Part shown: piece by piece, positions 51,153-60,631 of the stretch
Layout: the number at the start of each line of letters is the position of its first letter
How positions within the stretch are numbered: position 1 is the stretch's first letter
NCBI GenBank assembly: GCA_023395395.1
Contig: JAEWZH010000021.1
Location: 124,001-188,000 of the forward strand
Source of the DNA: Bacteroidota bacterium
GTDB taxonomy: Bacteria > Bacteroidota > Bacteroidia > Bacteroidales > Porphyromonadaceae
Direction: 5' to 3'
DNA length: 64,000 nucleotides
The notes under the pieces: model-generated
The model's input: only the letters and a program-made list of their open reading frames with translations
Databases searched by the model: none
Told to the model about the DNA's origin: nothing
Made by a program: the position numbers and the translations under genes

Positions 51153-53585
51153 TTAATTTTTTCTTTTGGTATCGTGCTCTCGTCCATAGCCATAGCCGTA
51201 ACCATATCCATACCCATAGCTCTTGACCAGCAACGAATCTTTGATATAAATATCGTTGAGCACAATACTGACATTTTTCAACTTTTTATTATCATTGAGA
51301 TAATTGATATAATCAAAGTCTTTTTTCTCTGTTTTTCCGGAACGTGTTACATAAATAGTATGATCCACCACTCTATTGAGTACCAAACTATCCACCACAG
51401 GACCCACAGGAGCCGAGTCTACAATGACATAATCAAAGTTCTGTCGGAAAATATCAAATAGCTCATCCAGTCTAGGTCTCGCCAAAAGCTCTGGAGGGCT
51501 TGGAGGGATTGTTCCGGCATTTATTATTGAGAGATTGGGGAATCCCTTTGGACACTGAAGGTAATCCATCGGATTGAGCGACCTGTCGTTCAGAAGGTCA
51601 GACATCCCTACCACAGAGCTATTTTCGATTCCAAATGTACGTTTCAATTGAGGATTACGAATATCAAGCCCCACGAGCAATACTTTCTGCTCAAGAGCAG
51701 ATAGCGATATCGCCAGATTACTCGCCACAAACGTCTTTCCTTCGCCACTCACAGTGGAGGTAGACATCACCACCAATGGTCGTCTGTTTTGAGTAAGGAA
51801 GCTGAGATTGGTTCGAATCGTACGGAATACCTCAGTCATCTGACTATTTCCTCCCACCTTCACTACAAGCTCAGGGCGTGCCGGATCGGGCACTTCCTCA
51901 AGGCTTCTCGGCACACCTCCCGCAATCGGTAAGCTAGTAAGGGCTCGTATATCATCCTCAACCACAATCTTATTTCTCGTCAGCTTCCACAAGAAAATTC
52001 CTCCTGTCGGCAGGATAACACCCATGAGCAAACCAGCCAAAAGAATAATCGGCTTTTTTGGCGATGATGGGACATTGGCGGCTAAGGGAGTATCAATCAC
52101 ACGCGCACTCTCAAGAGAGGCAGCTAGTTGTATCGACGTCTCCTCTCGACGAGTCAATAGCATCAAATAGAGGTTGGAGCGGATCGAGCGTTGTCGCTCA
52201 ATATCGGTACTAATACGCTCAAAGGTAGGTGCTTCAGCAATTTTTGAAGTATACCTTTTCTCCAAGTTCTTCAGCCCATTCAGCTGTATCTCCAAGCCTT
52301 GCTTAGCCACATTGGCTGCCTCTATGATGTTGGCACGAGCAATATCTATGTTATTAGATAGTGTAACGACCCTTGGATGATCGGCATTAGCAGATTCCAT
52401 CAAGTCATTACGCTCAAATACCATTTGGTTGTAAAGCTCTACTGCAGTATTCAATGTACCATCCGTAAAACCTAAACTTCCGGGTATGATCTCATACTTT
52501 CCTTTCTTTTGCTCTAGGTCATTGATCAGGAAAGAGACCAATTTTAGCTGCGTCTCAGCCTCTGATCTTTGAATGTCCATAGAGGCACTACTCGAAACCA
52601 CCACACCCAAGTCTTGGTAGCTCGTAATCCCCTGCGACTTTTTCACAGACTCCAGCTGAGCCTCGGTCTCGCTAAGCTCATCGCCTATCAGCTTGATGCG
52701 CTCATTGATAAAGTTATAGGTCTTCTGTGCTGCGGCATCTTTATCGATAGCTCGCTCACGGTTGTAAACTTCCATCAGTTTAGCTAAGAAAGCCTCACCC
52801 TTTTCCCTATTTACAGATTCCAACTTTATTACAGCAACCGAGCTCTGCTTATTGGCTCGCTCTGCGCTCAAGCCCCCTCTTTCGGAATAATAAATGGCTT
52901 GCCTAAGTGGAGAACTGAGTGTCACACTAAAGCTACTCGGCAAATCCACGCTCTCATCCTTAGGGGTACGCTTAGTCATAGAGACAATCCCATGACCAAG
53001 GGCGAAAGTGGCCGGAAGCGAATCAATTTCAATATCATCCATCCCCTGTTGGATGATTTTGTAACCGCCCTCTTTCTTTGGTTGAATCTCGAAAATAATA
53101 GGTTCCTGCAACTTAGCTAAACCCACAGGATCCATAGAGATTATAAAGGGGAGATTGTCGTACCAGACTATGGTTCTCAATCCCTTTTTACTAGTAACCT
53201 CTACGTACTCTGAGCTCTCCTCTAGCGCTTTCTTCACGATTTCACGAGAGCGCAAAATCTCCAGCTCATTATCCACATTTACATTGGATACGCCCATTCC
53301 CAGCTCAGAGAAGTCAATCCCCTCTATACTAGCAGATTTATTATCCTTTTCGTCAAGAAATAGGACAGAGGCTTTGACTGGATACTTAGGCTTCTGAACC
53401 GTGATATAAAGCCAGGCTGCCCCAAGAGAGAGGACAATCACAATTAAATATATAGGCCAAAACCGGAGATAATCCTTGAGTATCGCTGCAAGATCTATCT
53501 CTTCCTCAGCTCCATACGCTTCTTTACCTCGATTAGGCGTTTCCTTAGTATGAGGGTCGTTGTAAGTGTTATAGTCACTATTCAT
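51153..53585 (-). CDS. wzc: polysaccharide chain-length and export tyrosine autokinase
   Basis: The 810-residue protein has a Wzz domain between two membrane helices (about 43-63 and 507-530). It ends in a cytoplasmic BY-kinase domain with Walker A STVSGEGKTFVAS, Walker A' VLLVGLDIRNP and Walker B YVIVDSAPV. The C-terminus is a run of tyrosines, YGYGYGYGYGYG, the autophosphorylation cluster. It controls chain length and export of capsule or exopolysaccharide with Wza. In P. gingivalis the relative Ptk1 is needed for capsule and community development. It lies 6 nt downstream of the export protein. Confidence 0.95.
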   Translation of the reverse strand: MNSDYNTYNDPHTKETPNRGKEAYGAEEEIDLAAILKDYLRFWPIYLIVIVLSLGAAWLYITVQKPKYPVKASVLFLDEKDNKSASIEGIDFSELGMGVSNVNVDNELEILRSREIVKKALEESSEYVEVTSKKGLRTIVWYDNLPFIISMDPVGLAKLQEPIIFEIQPKKEGGYKIIQQGMDDIEIDSLPATFALGHGIVSMTKRTPKDESVDLPSSFSVTLSSPLRQAIYYSERGGLSAERANKQSSVAVIKLESVNREKGEAFLAKLMEVYNRERAIDKDAAAQKTYNFINERIKLIGDELSETEAQLESVKKSQGITSYQDLGVVVSSSASMDIQRSEAETQLKLVSFLINDLEQKKGKYEIIPGSLGFTDGTLNTAVELYNQMVFERNDLMESANADHPRVVTLSNNIDIARANIIEAANVAKQGLEIQLNGLKNLEKRYTSKIAEAPTFERISTDIERQRSIRSNLYLMLLTRREETSIQLAASLESARVIDTPLAANVPSSPKKPIILLAGLLMGVILPTGGIFLWKLTRNKIVVEDDIRALTSLPIAGGVPRSLEEVPDPARPELVVKVGGNSQMTEVFRTIRTNLSFLTQNRRPLVVMSTSTVSGEGKTFVASNLAISLSALEQKVLLVGLDIRNPQLKRTFGIENSSVVGMSDLLNDRSLNPMDYLQCPKGFPNLSIINAGTIPPSPPELLARPRLDELFDIFRQNFDYVIVDSAPVGPVVDSLVLNRVVDHTIYVTRSGKTEKKDFDYINYLNDNKKLKNVSIVLNDIYIKDSLLVKSYGYGYGYGYGYGREHDTKRKN

Positions 53586-53591
53586 AAATAA

Positions 53592-54389
53592 TTATTTCCT
53601 CAGAATAGTTATCAATAGATTAGTCACCGTCAATGCAATAGATGCAATGCTTATCCAAATAGTAGTCCCCGAACTAATCTCAGATGAAGCAGCAATAGCA
53701 TTGTTTGGCATCACGTAGATCACATCTCCCTGTTGTAAATAATAATAGGGCGAATCCACGATCTTTGGATCCTTTAGATTTAGCACCACCATCGTTGTTG
53801 AGCCATCGCTATTCTCACGGAGCAGTCTTACCTCGTCACGCACACCATAGATAGTTAAGTCCCCGGCATTTGCCAATGCCTCAAATAGGTTCACCTTTCC
53901 ATTTTCAGACACGAAAGATCCTGGACGCCTCACTTCTCCAAGGACAGAATACCGATAGTTCTTGATTTGGATATTAACACTGGGGGTTTCATTCAAATAG
54001 GCAGTTAGGGTTTGGCGTACAGCTTGCTCCGCCTCCCTCAGCGTCAATCCCCCGACAGAGGTCCGCCCCATGATAGGCAGATCCACCGTCCCATCGTTAT
54101 CCACAAGGAAAGTCCTCATCCCGGTTTGTGCCGCTCCATACTGTTGCTGTGGGGTCCAATACAGTCCATTAAATGCGGCTACCAACTCCGGTTTCGAAGC
54201 CTGGATATTCACTGTCAGTATGTCCTTGGGCATGATCTTAGCATCCTGCAGAGCACGAGCTTCCGTTTGCATCCTCCCCTCTGCATACTGCAAGTAAGCA
54301 ATATCCTTAGATGTCGCACAGCTTGAGGTCATAACCACTAATATGACCAACGACACCAACCCTCCAAAAAACCAATAAATATTCTTCAT
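53592..54389 (-). CDS. wza: outer-membrane polysaccharide export lipoprotein (Wza-like)
   Basis: The 265-residue protein has a lipobox ending VMTSSC24 and a polysaccharide-export domain with DGTVDLPIMGRTSVGGLTLREAEQAV. A SLBB-type segment follows (NIQIKNYRYSVLGEVRRPGSF and GDVIYVMPN). A hydrophobic helix lies at the C-terminus (WISIASIALTVTNLLITIL). It forms the export channel with Wzc. It has its own -7 element upstream (54418-54425), so the wza-wzc pair may be transcribed separately from the genes to its right. Confidence 0.93.
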   Translation of the reverse strand: MKNIYWFFGGLVSLVILVVMTSSCATSKDIAYLQYAEGRMQTEARALQDAKIMPKDILTVNIQASKPELVAAFNGLYWTPQQQYGAAQTGMRTFLVDNDGTVDLPIMGRTSVGGLTLREAEQAVRQTLTAYLNETPSVNIQIKNYRYSVLGEVRRPGSFVSENGKVNLFEALANAGDLTIYGVRDEVRLLRENSDGSTTMVVLNLKDPKIVDSPYYYLQQGDVIYVMPNNAIAASSEISSGTTIWISIASIALTVTNLLITILRK

Positions 54390-54417
54390 ATCCCGATATA
54401 TGCGTACAATACTACCA

Positions 54418-54425
54418 CAAAGGTA
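54418..54425 (-). promoter_or_regulatory. -7 element upstream of wza
   Basis: TACCTTTG on the minus strand, 28 nt before the wza ATG. A TTTG at the proper -33 spacing was not found, so this is a moderate candidate. Confidence 0.5.
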
Positions 54426-54506
54426 ATAAAAATGTACGATGTCTCTATCTTTTACAAAAACGCCCCATAAGATTATTTACAAAAAAATAACTTCTTAATC
54501 CCCCTA

Positions 54507-55058
54507 TTATCCCGTTATCCGATCACCTCGACCTTTACCAATAACAGTCGCAAATATATAATAAAAATACTCCTTTAAATTTAGGCTATCTAGCATCTCA
54601 GAATCAGTCTCTGCCAATAGCGCAGGGGTCGACATGTCTATTTCTTGGATTTGAGCTAACCCCGTTATGCCAGGGACATGGTTATAGACCCCCCTTTTTT
54701 CTCTTTCTTCGATAAGTTCAGTTTGATTAAATAGGTTTGGTCTCGGACCTACCAAACTCATATCCCCTATTAATACATTCCATAGCTGAGGGAACTCATC
54801 CAGTTTGGTTCGTCTAAGAAACGATCCATATTTTGTTACAGCACCCTTATTGACCAAGTGTGTTGCCACTTGAGCTGCATCCTTATGCATTGTACGGAAT
54901 TTTATTAGGGTAAATGGTTTCTGCCCCTTTCCGACTCTCCTTTGTTTAAACAGCGGTGAACCGGTATCAAAAAGACCAATAACAAATAACAGTAATAATA
55001 TGGGCAGGAGAATAACCAGCCCCAGTAATGAAAATATAAAATCAAAAAAACGTATCAT
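54507..55058 (-). CDS. polyprenyl-phosphate sugar-1-phosphate transferase (PglC/WbaP catalytic core)
   Basis: The 183-residue protein has one re-entrant membrane helix at the N-terminus (FSLLGLVILLPILLLLFVIG) and the catalytic core with RVGKGQKPFTLIKFRTM and RRTKLDEFPQLWNVLIGDMSLVGPRP. It starts glycan assembly by moving a phospho-sugar from a UDP-sugar to undecaprenyl phosphate. It is the small monotopic form. It is immediately upstream of wza with an epimerase-like gene above it. Confidence 0.95.
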   Translation of the reverse strand: MIRFFDFIFSLLGLVILLPILLLLFVIGLFDTGSPLFKQRRVGKGQKPFTLIKFRTMHKDAAQVATHLVNKGAVTKYGSFLRRTKLDEFPQLWNVLIGDMSLVGPRPNLFNQTELIEEREKRGVYNHVPGITGLAQIQEIDMSTPALLAETDSEMLDSLNLKEYFYYIFATVIGKGRGDRITG

Positions 55059-55064
55059 ACTATA

Positions 55065-55997
55065 CTACCTAAAACTTCTGATTGTGCTGATTATGCCATC
55101 ACTAGCAGTGATAGGCATCTTACTAATCCCTAACGCATTTTTTATTTTGTCATTGCTAACCACATAGTTCTCGGTCAATTTTACCAGCCTTTCTTTAGTT
55201 AAAGGGAGATGCAATATTTGACCTACACTCGCTAGAAAATTGATCACTCCCTGTGGAAGTTTCCAAATCACTCCACTCCTTCCCAAGGTAGTACTAATTA
55301 AATCAATAAGATCATTCGTTGATAGAGGATCATCGTCACAAACATTGTAAATGCCACTCTCAATGTCTGTCCGAATAGTTAGTTGTTCAACAACGTAACT
55401 GATATTTTCGATAGAACAGAAAGACCTCTTGTTTTCGTAGGCTCCCAGTGGCCAAGGGACCCTAGCGCTGACAACCTTATAAAGCAAATTCAAGTTCCCT
55501 TTATTGCCTGGACCATGGATCATACAAGGGCGTAGGATATACACTTTCTTACCTAAGGCATGAGCCATAGGCAACTTAGATAAAATATACTCTTCTGCTT
55601 TTATTTTCGATTCTCCATAGGGTCCAATTGGACGTGGTTCGACATCCTCTCTCAGAATATCTCCAGGAACATAGTCTGCCACCGCTTTAACTGAGCTAAA
55701 GAAGATAAAGGTTCTACATTCCGAAGTTAGAAAGAAGTCAAATATCTTTTTCGTAAGCTCCGTATTTATTTCGAAGTAAATGGATTCTGCACTTGTATCT
55801 TTGACATCATGGGCCTTACCCGCTAAGTGGACGATAACATCCACCTCAGGAAGACTCTGGAGTTCCTCCCAAGTCCACGTTTTTTGAACTCCTTGCTTTT
55901 TGTTTTGACTAATACCATACAAAGTATATTTGCTACGCCATTCTCGGGTTAAATATGAGCCGACAAAACCGCTAATGCCAGTTATAAGAATATCCAT
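55065..55997 (-). CDS. NAD-dependent sugar epimerase/4-reductase family protein
   Basis: The 310-residue SDR protein has the nucleotide motif TGISGFVGSYL and the catalytic YGESK (YxxxK), with FFSSVKAVAD before it. Such proteins, next to a PglC-like transferase, often act on UDP-N-acetylglucosamine derivatives as 4-epimerase or 4-keto-reductase. The precise sugar cannot be read from sequence. It is 6 nt upstream of the transferase. Confidence 0.85.
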   Translation of the reverse strand: MDILITGISGFVGSYLTREWRSKYTLYGISQNKKQGVQKTWTWEELQSLPEVDVIVHLAGKAHDVKDTSAESIYFEINTELTKKIFDFFLTSECRTFIFFSSVKAVADYVPGDILREDVEPRPIGPYGESKIKAEEYILSKLPMAHALGKKVYILRPCMIHGPGNKGNLNLLYKVVSARVPWPLGAYENKRSFCSIENISYVVEQLTIRTDIESGIYNVCDDDPLSTNDLIDLISTTLGRSGVIWKLPQGVINFLASVGQILHLPLTKERLVKLTENYVVSNDKIKNALGISKMPITASDGIISTIRSFR

Positions 55998-56045
55998 TCC
56001 GTCTCTTCAATAGGGGATTTATCAAACTAATCAATATTATACACG

Positions 56046-57209
56046 CTATAGGTGATATCGAAGCTCTATCAAGTTATCGTACATTTCTTGTGTGGCTTTC
56101 CAGATACCTTTTTGTTCATACCTGCTCTCAATTAATGGTCTGGCATTCTTCGCCATGCGTTTTGTCCTTTCCCTGTTTTCGACGAGCAAAAGCATTCGTT
56201 GATATAGAACATCAGCATCATGTGTTGGGACAATATATCCATTCTCTCCCTCAATGATGATTTCATTACACCCATTGATATCTGTGACAATAGAGGGGAG
56301 CCCCATAGCACCAGCTTGCATTACCACATTGGGGAATCCCTCCCTATAACTAGGGAGGAGAAGGGCATCAGCTGCCGCGATCCACGGGCGCACATCCGTT
56401 TGCCATCCAGTCTCTATAATGCTATTATTGTCTCTGATTTCATCTAAAATATCATTAGGTAGAGGATCCAATTCTGGCTCCATCGTACCAACAAGAATCA
56501 ACCGAGCATCAGGATATTGTTTCTGGAATCTCTTGAACGCTGTTACTAATTCACTGATGCCCTTGTCTCGAACGATTCGCCCTACAAATACAAATCTATG
56601 GCTCCCTCCTATCTTCTCTCTAATGACTTCAGTCTCACGTGCGACCTCATCAGTCATAGAGAAATGGCTAAGATCTATTCCATTGATATTTCCATTCAGT
56701 ATCTTTTTGAGGGGCTTTCGGGTTATTTTGTTTCTTCTAAGTGTCTCAGCTACGCCATCCCCTTCTGGAATCACCTTAGTGGCACAGACACAAGTTATTC
56801 GCTCCATAGTCACAAGCAACCATCGAAATAAACCTGTCGCCGTCTCAAACCTAAGTCCTGTAACCGTATAAATACGGTGTGGCACTCTGCACCACCATGC
56901 AGCGACCATCCCTAATAACGATCCTTTTGGAGTATTAGCATGTACAATCAGTGGTTTTTCTTCACGGACGACCTTAATTAGTTGCAACAACGCTTTGACG
57001 TCATCTCGCAAACTAATAGGGCGAACCAAATTCGGAATAATGATGGTACGAATGTCCTCAAGTTGTTCTGTCGCTCTAGCAGTCTCCTCAGATCCACCAG
57101 AAACACCTACGACCCTCCAGCCATTATCACTCAAAAAGCGAAGCTGACCTTTAATTAGTCCGTAGGATTCTGCGCTAGTGACAATTCTAAGTAGTTTTGG
57201 ATTCATCAT
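56046..57209 (-). CDS. family 4 glycosyltransferase
   Basis: The 387-residue protein has the GT4 fold with FVGRIVRDKGISELVTAF and the nucleotide-sugar site LPSYREGFPNVVMQAGAMGLPSIVT, whose EGFPN/Q is the E-x7-E type motif. The N-terminal half has VHANTPKGSLLG. It adds a sugar to the growing polysaccharide at the cytoplasmic membrane. It overlaps the following gene by the ATGA at 57206-57209. Confidence 0.92.
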   Translation of the reverse strand: MMNPKLLRIVTSAESYGLIKGQLRFLSDNGWRVVGVSGGSEETARATEQLEDIRTIIIPNLVRPISLRDDVKALLQLIKVVREEKPLIVHANTPKGSLLGMVAAWWCRVPHRIYTVTGLRFETATGLFRWLLVTMERITCVCATKVIPEGDGVAETLRRNKITRKPLKKILNGNINGIDLSHFSMTDEVARETEVIREKIGGSHRFVFVGRIVRDKGISELVTAFKRFQKQYPDARLILVGTMEPELDPLPNDILDEIRDNNSIIETGWQTDVRPWIAAADALLLPSYREGFPNVVMQAGAMGLPSIVTDINGCNEIIIEGENGYIVPTHDADVLYQRMLLLVENRERTKRMAKNARPLIESRYEQKGIWKATQEMYDNLIELRYHL

Positions 57210-58333
57210 GATTCTTGCTCAATAAGACTTCTTAATTGGGCATATATGTAAGGAAGAGTATATTGCTGTGATCGCTCTCGAGCCAGTGTGGCATAATGAA
57301 CTCTTTTTTCGTAACGACTCGATAGATATCGAACGGCAGCTACAAGACCTTCGGTATCATCGACGTTGATGAGAATACCATATTTTGCCTCAACAAAGGA
57401 TCCCTTTTGAATAACTACTGGCTCATTATCATTCAGTAGCTCCAAGGGGCCAGAGAGACAATTCGTAGCTATTACAGGCAATCCAACACTCATTGCCTCG
57501 AGTAATACATTTGGAAATCCCTCTGAAAAAGAAGAAAGGACAAAGATCTCTTGATTCACAATTTTATCTAGCACCTGTTTCGTCGTTCCTGGCAACGATA
57601 TTCTATCCAATACGCCTAATGCTCCAATGGTCTGCTCGTACGTAGTTCGCAAGGCTCCATCGCCCCAAATGGTAAGACTATGATTAGGCAGATAAGTTAG
57701 AGCCCGAAACAGAAGTGCGTGGTTCTTTATAGGGACAAATCTACCTACGGCAACAATTTTAGAACTCTGCTCCCTACAAACCTCATGTTGCCTCTTTGGC
57801 ATCTCAATGGGGTTATAAATTACAGTCATAGGAAGGTGTAAACCAAAATTGTCTTTTAAATCCACATTTATATGCTCAGAGTTAGAGAATAAAACATCGG
57901 CTCTGTTGTAGGCATATCGGAGTAATAATCGACCTAATTTACCTCTAAATCCGTCTCTAGAGTACTCTTTTGAGGCGTAATTTCGCTCACTAATTATAAA
58001 CTTGGTGTGTTTAAAAAACGGAGCTAAAATACCCGCTACAATATTGGGTCTATAGAGGAATGATAGGGAAATGTCTTGTTTTGTATATCGCAAGAAGTAT
58101 GCGTAACTAATAATCGCTTTGGGTATACTCCACAACCTACGCAACCACCTATTTCGAGCATCTTTATATAGAAATACAATCTTCACATCTTCAGGTATTG
58201 TATAGTGGATGCTGTTGTAAAAGAGATACAACGTTACCTCATACTCTTTTACTAATTGCTTTAGAAGGAGAGAAATAACTTTTTCTGCACCTCCTGAAGC
58301 CATAGACATGGTTAGTATGGTTAGTTTTTTCAC
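57206..58333 (-). CDS. family 4 glycosyltransferase
   Basis: The 375-residue protein has GGAEKVISLLLKQL near the N-terminus and the GT4 active-site region VLSSFSEGFPNVLLEAMSVGLPVIAT. VAVGRFVPIKNHALLFRAL is the usual nucleotide-binding beginning. It is translationally coupled to the other GT4 gene. Acceptor and donor are unknown. Confidence 0.92.
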   Translation of the reverse strand: MKKLTILTMSMASGGAEKVISLLLKQLVKEYEVTLYLFYNSIHYTIPEDVKIVFLYKDARNRWLRRLWSIPKAIISYAYFLRYTKQDISLSFLYRPNIVAGILAPFFKHTKFIISERNYASKEYSRDGFRGKLGRLLLRYAYNRADVLFSNSEHINVDLKDNFGLHLPMTVIYNPIEMPKRQHEVCREQSSKIVAVGRFVPIKNHALLFRALTYLPNHSLTIWGDGALRTTYEQTIGALGVLDRISLPGTTKQVLDKIVNQEIFVLSSFSEGFPNVLLEAMSVGLPVIATNCLSGPLELLNDNEPVVIQKGSFVEAKYGILINVDDTEGLVAAVRYLSSRYEKRVHYATLARERSQQYTLPYIYAQLRSLIEQES

Positions 58334-58691
58334 AGGGGAAATTGATTTAGAGTTATTCTTGACTATGTTTACACTCTTTGATAGGCTTTTGAGCTCGAAG
58401 TTCTGCTAGGATAAGGGAAATTGAGAGCATAAAGCAAGCGAAGATATTATTTTTCTCTCTTTGAGTCTCAAATTGTATATGATGGAGGAAAGGAATCGCA
58501 TTTTAATCTAGAATCCACAAAAAAGACAAAAGATCTTTTAGCGATCTACATTTTTTAAGAATAAGAAAAGTTCGTTTAAAGTGCCATACTGAGAAAAAAG
58601 AGGTTTATCCAAACAAGATTTCTACAAGAATGAAAATACGGTGAGATTATAAGCCTTAGGAAGTAAGGTGTAAAGCGGAAATGAACGCTCT
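58334..58691. other. non-coding gap between the wzy-like gene and the GT4 gene
   Basis: About 360 nt. It is A/T-rich on the minus strand and has no credible frame, promoter or terminator. If the polymerase gene is frameshifted, its proper stop would be at 58692, so the gap is real beyond that point. Confidence 0.5.
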
Positions 58692-58783
58692 TTAAATGTT
58701 TTGTTCCTCTAAATTTGAATCAGATCCTTTCCTGAAATCCAGCAGCTTCTCCTTATCCATTTTATCACAAAGGAGATTCTTCT

Positions 58784-60031
58784 CTATGCGTAATTTGTCC
58801 AATAGTAATGCCTCTTTGAGTACTCTTCCCTCATCTGTGTATTTCGAGCTGAAGAATATATAGATCCACAGCAAAAACCAATGGTTTGTATCAGAACCAG
58901 ACAAGACTTGTCCATAAAGACTCCACTAACAAGTGATTTAGAAATCCAGATAAGTAAACAAGCGAAAATTATAAAACCCTCATATTTCCCACGTTTGTTA
59001 ACCCATTTGTATAAGTAAAACAGAGAAAGAAGAAGGAGCGTATACGAGGTAAGCCCCAATAATCCAAGATCATGAGCAATTTGTAACCAATCATTATGAG
59101 CCCAAAGAGGTATTTTAAATATCCGATTTAGAAACTCCTGTACGGAATAAAAACCTCTTCCCACCAAGAGCTCGCCAAATGAAAAAGAGCCAATACTATC
59201 AAGGATTGATGAATAGATTATATCTCGACCTGAACCACCCTCTTGATTAAATCTTTGCAGGAAGTTAAGCTCTAAAATGTTTAATCGAGTTGTCGCAAAG
59301 TATATTGCTACAAAACAGGCTATAATTAGAATCCATTTTTTTAACCCTGAAGCACTCCCCAAGGTCTTGAAGATGATGTAAGACAAAACTATTCCTAAAA
59401 TAATAATGGCTCCTCGCTTTGAGGAATACAAGATTAAACCAGATAGTACAATCGGAACTAAAATCCGAATGATCTTAGTTCCCCTAAAAGCATATAATCC
59501 TAAAGGAATGAGTACTAACATGGAGTAACCACCGTTGTTGCTCTGAGCTAAGAAATCTGCATCACGACTCTCAAAGTATGAGACAAAGAGATAATAGTCT
59601 ATGAGAGATGCTCCAAATACTATAAAAAAGAGTATTTTGAGCAAAAAATCCTGTTTATGAGTCTTTTGAGATAAAAGAAAAGCAGATAAAAAAGATGGCA
59701 ACACCAACAAGATCGTGGGCATTACTTCAAAAACGCTACGGATGTCTTTACCCACCATATATAGTATTGCTGATGCTGTATAAAGCAGAATGAAAGCCAA
59801 CAGAGCAACAAAAGAAACTTTGAAACTCTTTGGAGAAAACTTCAGATCCTTAATAAAAAGAAATGGGATAAGAATCTGAACTAAAATAAGTATAATGAGG
59901 AATAGCTGATCTATCCTCCACGACAAAACCTTTGCGCCTATTGTATTAAACGCAAGAAGATAAATCCCCGATAATAAAATATATGGTGCAAGCAACCATT
60001 TATGCCAAGTTTTCCTCATTACATGGTCCAT
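58784..60031 (-). CDS. wzy: O-antigen polymerase/ligase-like membrane protein (Wzy-like)
   Basis: The 415-residue protein has about ten membrane helices and the usual loop between two of them (RFNQEGGSGRDIIYSSILDSIGS and GRGFYSVQEFLNRIFKIPLWAHNDWLQIAHDLGLLGL). The last block is a good match to the Wzy_C/O-antigen ligase domain. It polymerises repeating units at the periplasmic face. The final 40 residues (SCLVLIQTIGFCCGS onward) look unlike a membrane-protein tail, whereas the -1 frame from 58904 to 58692 encodes HWFLLWIYIFFSSKY. A frameshift near 58900 is possible. Confidence 0.85.
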   Translation of the reverse strand: MDHVMRKTWHKWLLAPYILLSGIYLLAFNTIGAKVLSWRIDQLFLIILILVQILIPFLFIKDLKFSPKSFKVSFVALLAFILLYTASAILYMVGKDIRSVFEVMPTILLVLPSFLSAFLLSQKTHKQDFLLKILFFIVFGASLIDYYLFVSYFESRDADFLAQSNNGGYSMLVLIPLGLYAFRGTKIIRILVPIVLSGLILYSSKRGAIIILGIVLSYIIFKTLGSASGLKKWILIIACFVAIYFATTRLNILELNFLQRFNQEGGSGRDIIYSSILDSIGSFSFGELLVGRGFYSVQEFLNRIFKIPLWAHNDWLQIAHDLGLLGLTSYTLLLLSLFYLYKWVNKRGKYEGFIIFACLLIWISKSLVSGVFMDKSCLVLIQTIGFCCGSIYSSARNTQMREEYSKRHYYWTNYA

Positions 60032-60228
60032 TCACAATTCAGCTCAAATTAATACAACAGTAATATCTTCTGAAAACGATCGCATAGTTCGGGTCTTTTG
60101 TATCTCAATAGAAAGTTGCAAGGGTCGTTTTGATGTTAGGGGTGAGGCTTTAAGCGCGCTCTCCTACAAGTTAAGATTAGAGATCGAGTTGGTTTTGCCC
60201 TCCAATCAGGGTGATCGGTTACTCCTCT

Positions 60229-60606
60229 TCATATAGAGCGGTGGGGGCGTGTGATGCTCTTAGTCTTGGGATTGTACACCAGGGAGCGTAGTTTGCTTTT
60301 CACTCTACATAGGTTGAAATTAACAATAAACTCTACTTTGAACTTCTTGGGAATAGAGGCGTTGATCTCCTCGAATAAATTCACAAATAAGCTGGAGGTG
60401 CGCACCTTGAAGATCCTAAGCTGCACGGTGCTGCTCTCAGCGAGCCCACGCTTGAGGTAATGGGTCAAACGAACAGTGGCATTGCGTATATCTCCGTTGT
60501 ATACGAGACTCGTCTGCAAGGCATCTCCCTCCAAAAACTTTCTTACGCATATACAATACTGATCTATGTCGCTATAGTGTACACTCTTCTGAGTGTATAA
60601 GTACAA
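60229..60606 (-). CDS. possible HU-like DNA-binding protein, maybe frameshifted
   Basis: The frame has VYNGDIRNATVRLTHYLKRG followed by AESSTVQL, similar to the dimerisation and DNA-binding core of Bacteroidetes HU-type proteins, and ends KSKLRSLVYNPK. In this frame no ATG falls between the wzx end and the conserved part; a TTG at 60606 is the nearest start. An ATG at 60637, overlapping the wzx stop, opens another frame with EIYYLCTYT that fits the missing N-terminus, so one base may be lost near 60590. Such small DNA-binding proteins are common next to Bacteroidales capsule genes. Unproven. Confidence 0.4.
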   Translation of the reverse strand: MYLYTQKSVHYSDIDQYCICVRKFLEGDALQTSLVYNGDIRNATVRLTHYLKRGLAESSTVQLRIFKVRTSSLFVNLFEEINASIPKKFKVEFIVNFNLCRVKSKLRSLVYNPKTKSITRPHRSI

Positions 60607-60631
60607 AGGTAATATATTTCCCTTTTTCGCT

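Noticed and set aside
60251..60460. Plus-strand frame opposite the HU-like gene
   Set aside because: No family features; antisense to the more plausible HU-like frame.
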